Of a stretch of DNA of 14,144 nt, positions 13,706 to 14,144 are shown piece after piece (the first letter of the stretch is position 1; every line of letters starts with the position of its first letter). Source of the stretch: CAIJXJ01 sp964445115. Lineage in GTDB: Bacteria; Pseudomonadota; Gammaproteobacteria; Burkholderiales; Methylophilaceae. The notes beneath the pieces were generated by a model. That model made no database searches, was not told the origin of the DNA, and saw only the letters and a list, made by a program, of their open reading frames with translations. Where the stretch lies: the NCBI GenBank assembly GCA_964445115.1, contig CAYUJU010000057.1, positions 1-14,144 of the forward strand. The letters run 5' to 3'. The translations under genes were made by a program, and so were the position numbers.

Positions 13706-14088
13706 CTCAACCCACCCCCACTCCTTCTTTTTCGTGGATTTTTCAAAAGAATGTCTCTTACCTCACACTGCCTGCCTTTTTCCGCTCTAGCATAGATGTT
13801 GATTGAGTCCCCATCCACATCAAACACAATTCGATACCCCGGTAAATTATTGGCATTTGCAATAGCCTTCAACTGCCGACGAAATCCAGATAAAGAATCC
13901 CTACTCCCTGATTTCTCATGCAGCACCTTAACACCTACCCGCCATCGTGGCTGTGCCCCACAGTGCTTCCTAGCTAACTCATAAAGCCTACGCTCGAGAG
14001 GCTTACGAAGCCTAAAATAGTCGGAGGAAATCGTGAGGACTGATTTGGATTGAAGTGATCGAAAAAACCAAGCAGGCAAAGTGACCGT
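13699..14088 (-). pseudogene. repA: C-terminal part of replication initiator RepA, 5' end removed at an IS junction
   Basis: The frame is open from the IS junction at 14088 to the TGA at 13699-13701 and encodes 129 residues. It begins TVTLPAWFFRSLQSKSVLTI and continues with SSDYFRLRKPLERRLYELAR and KHCG, then a basic winged-helix-like part (W-R-V-G-V-K-V-L-H-E-K-S-G-S, FRRQLKAI) and LPGYRIVFD. The Y-F-R-L-R-x-x-L-E-R-R-L-Y-E-L-A-R-K-H-C-G motif is the signature of the RPA/RepA initiator family of Proteobacteria. Full-length members are about 300 residues, so roughly the N-terminal half is missing. In the IS the frame continues a few codons and hits a stop, and no good start codon or ribosome binding site is present. 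This copy is probably inactive unless the missing part lies on the other side of the IS. Confidence 0.85.
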
Positions 14089-14144
14089 GAGAGCGTGTCC
14101 CGAATTTTGTGTAAACGGGGTTTAGGTTAGCGGTTTGGCATCCG
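14089..14144. mobile_element. Terminus of an IS256-like insertion sequence (partial), interrupting repA
   Basis: Starts GAGAGCGTGTCCCGAATTTT and continues GTGTAAACGGGG to the window end. It pairs with the related terminus at 1-56 as the opposite end of the same kind of element. The repA reading frame is intact up to 14088 and loses its family pattern at exactly this point. No transposase sequence is visible within the 56 bases. The 8-9 bp flanks of the two ends (GGAGGGCT after 56 and GTGACCGT before 14089) do not match, so they are not target-site duplicates of one insertion. Confidence 0.65.

Noticed and set aside
57..14088. Composite transposon bounded by IS256-like copies
   Set aside because: Both ends carry IS termini, but no transposase or outer IS boundary is visible and no target duplication can be shown. 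The window may simply end at multicopy IS sequences.

Overview
The window looks like part of a proteobacterial plasmid, or of an element derived from one. The evidence is a RepA-type replication initiator with iteron-like repeats beside it, a block of type IV secretion/conjugation genes of P-type (TrbJ/TrbL = VirB5/VirB6) character, a toxin-antitoxin pair, and IS256-like insertion-sequence ends at both edges. Base composition is intermediate and most genes use AAGGAG-like ribosome binding sites. I cannot place it more precisely than Proteobacteria, probably beta or gamma.

Layout. At 1-56 and 14089-14144 the window begins and ends inside related terminal inverted repeats of an IS256-like element. 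At 121-752 (minus strand) is a HigB/HigA-type toxin-antitoxin operon with the toxin gene first. From 841 to 2533 is a patchy accessory stretch. It holds a terminator, an orphan remnant of the C-terminus of the large protein encoded at 2605-4224, broken plus-strand coding fragments, a two-gene unit (lipoprotein and two-helix membrane protein), a second terminator and a 64-residue protein. From 2605 to 7689 (minus strand) is a compact operon. In transcription order it encodes a small membrane protein, a small helix-turn-helix-like protein, a TrbJ/VirB5-like periplasmic protein, a one-helix membrane protein, a TrbL/VirB6-like polytopic membrane protein, a small exported protein and a 539-residue exported/membrane protein of unknown function. 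Several junctions overlap as ATGA. The ATPases (VirB4, VirB11, VirD4), the core-complex genes (VirB8, B9, B10) and the relaxase are not in this window.

From 7690 to 8010 is a divergent intergenic region with two long perfect palindromes (28 and 30 bp). It separates the transfer operon from a plus-strand two-gene cassette. The first gene (8011-12315) encodes a 1434-residue STAND/NACHT-type NTPase with a C-terminal PD-(D/E)XK-like nuclease domain. The second (12327-13373), 11 bp downstream, encodes a DUF4238 protein. This pair is the most interesting content: it has the look of an anti-phage or anti-plasmid defence system, with a sensor/NTPase, a solenoid and a nuclease in the reverse order of typical Avs proteins, plus a partner of unknown function.

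From 13430 to 13705 is a probable origin: GC-rich hairpins, an AT-rich stretch and three degenerate repeats containing AAACCACGT. It lies at and beyond the 3' end of a repA gene whose 5' part is cut off at the right-hand IS end. The module seen here is therefore replication/maintenance, conjugation and defence on one mobile backbone that has been cut by insertion sequences.
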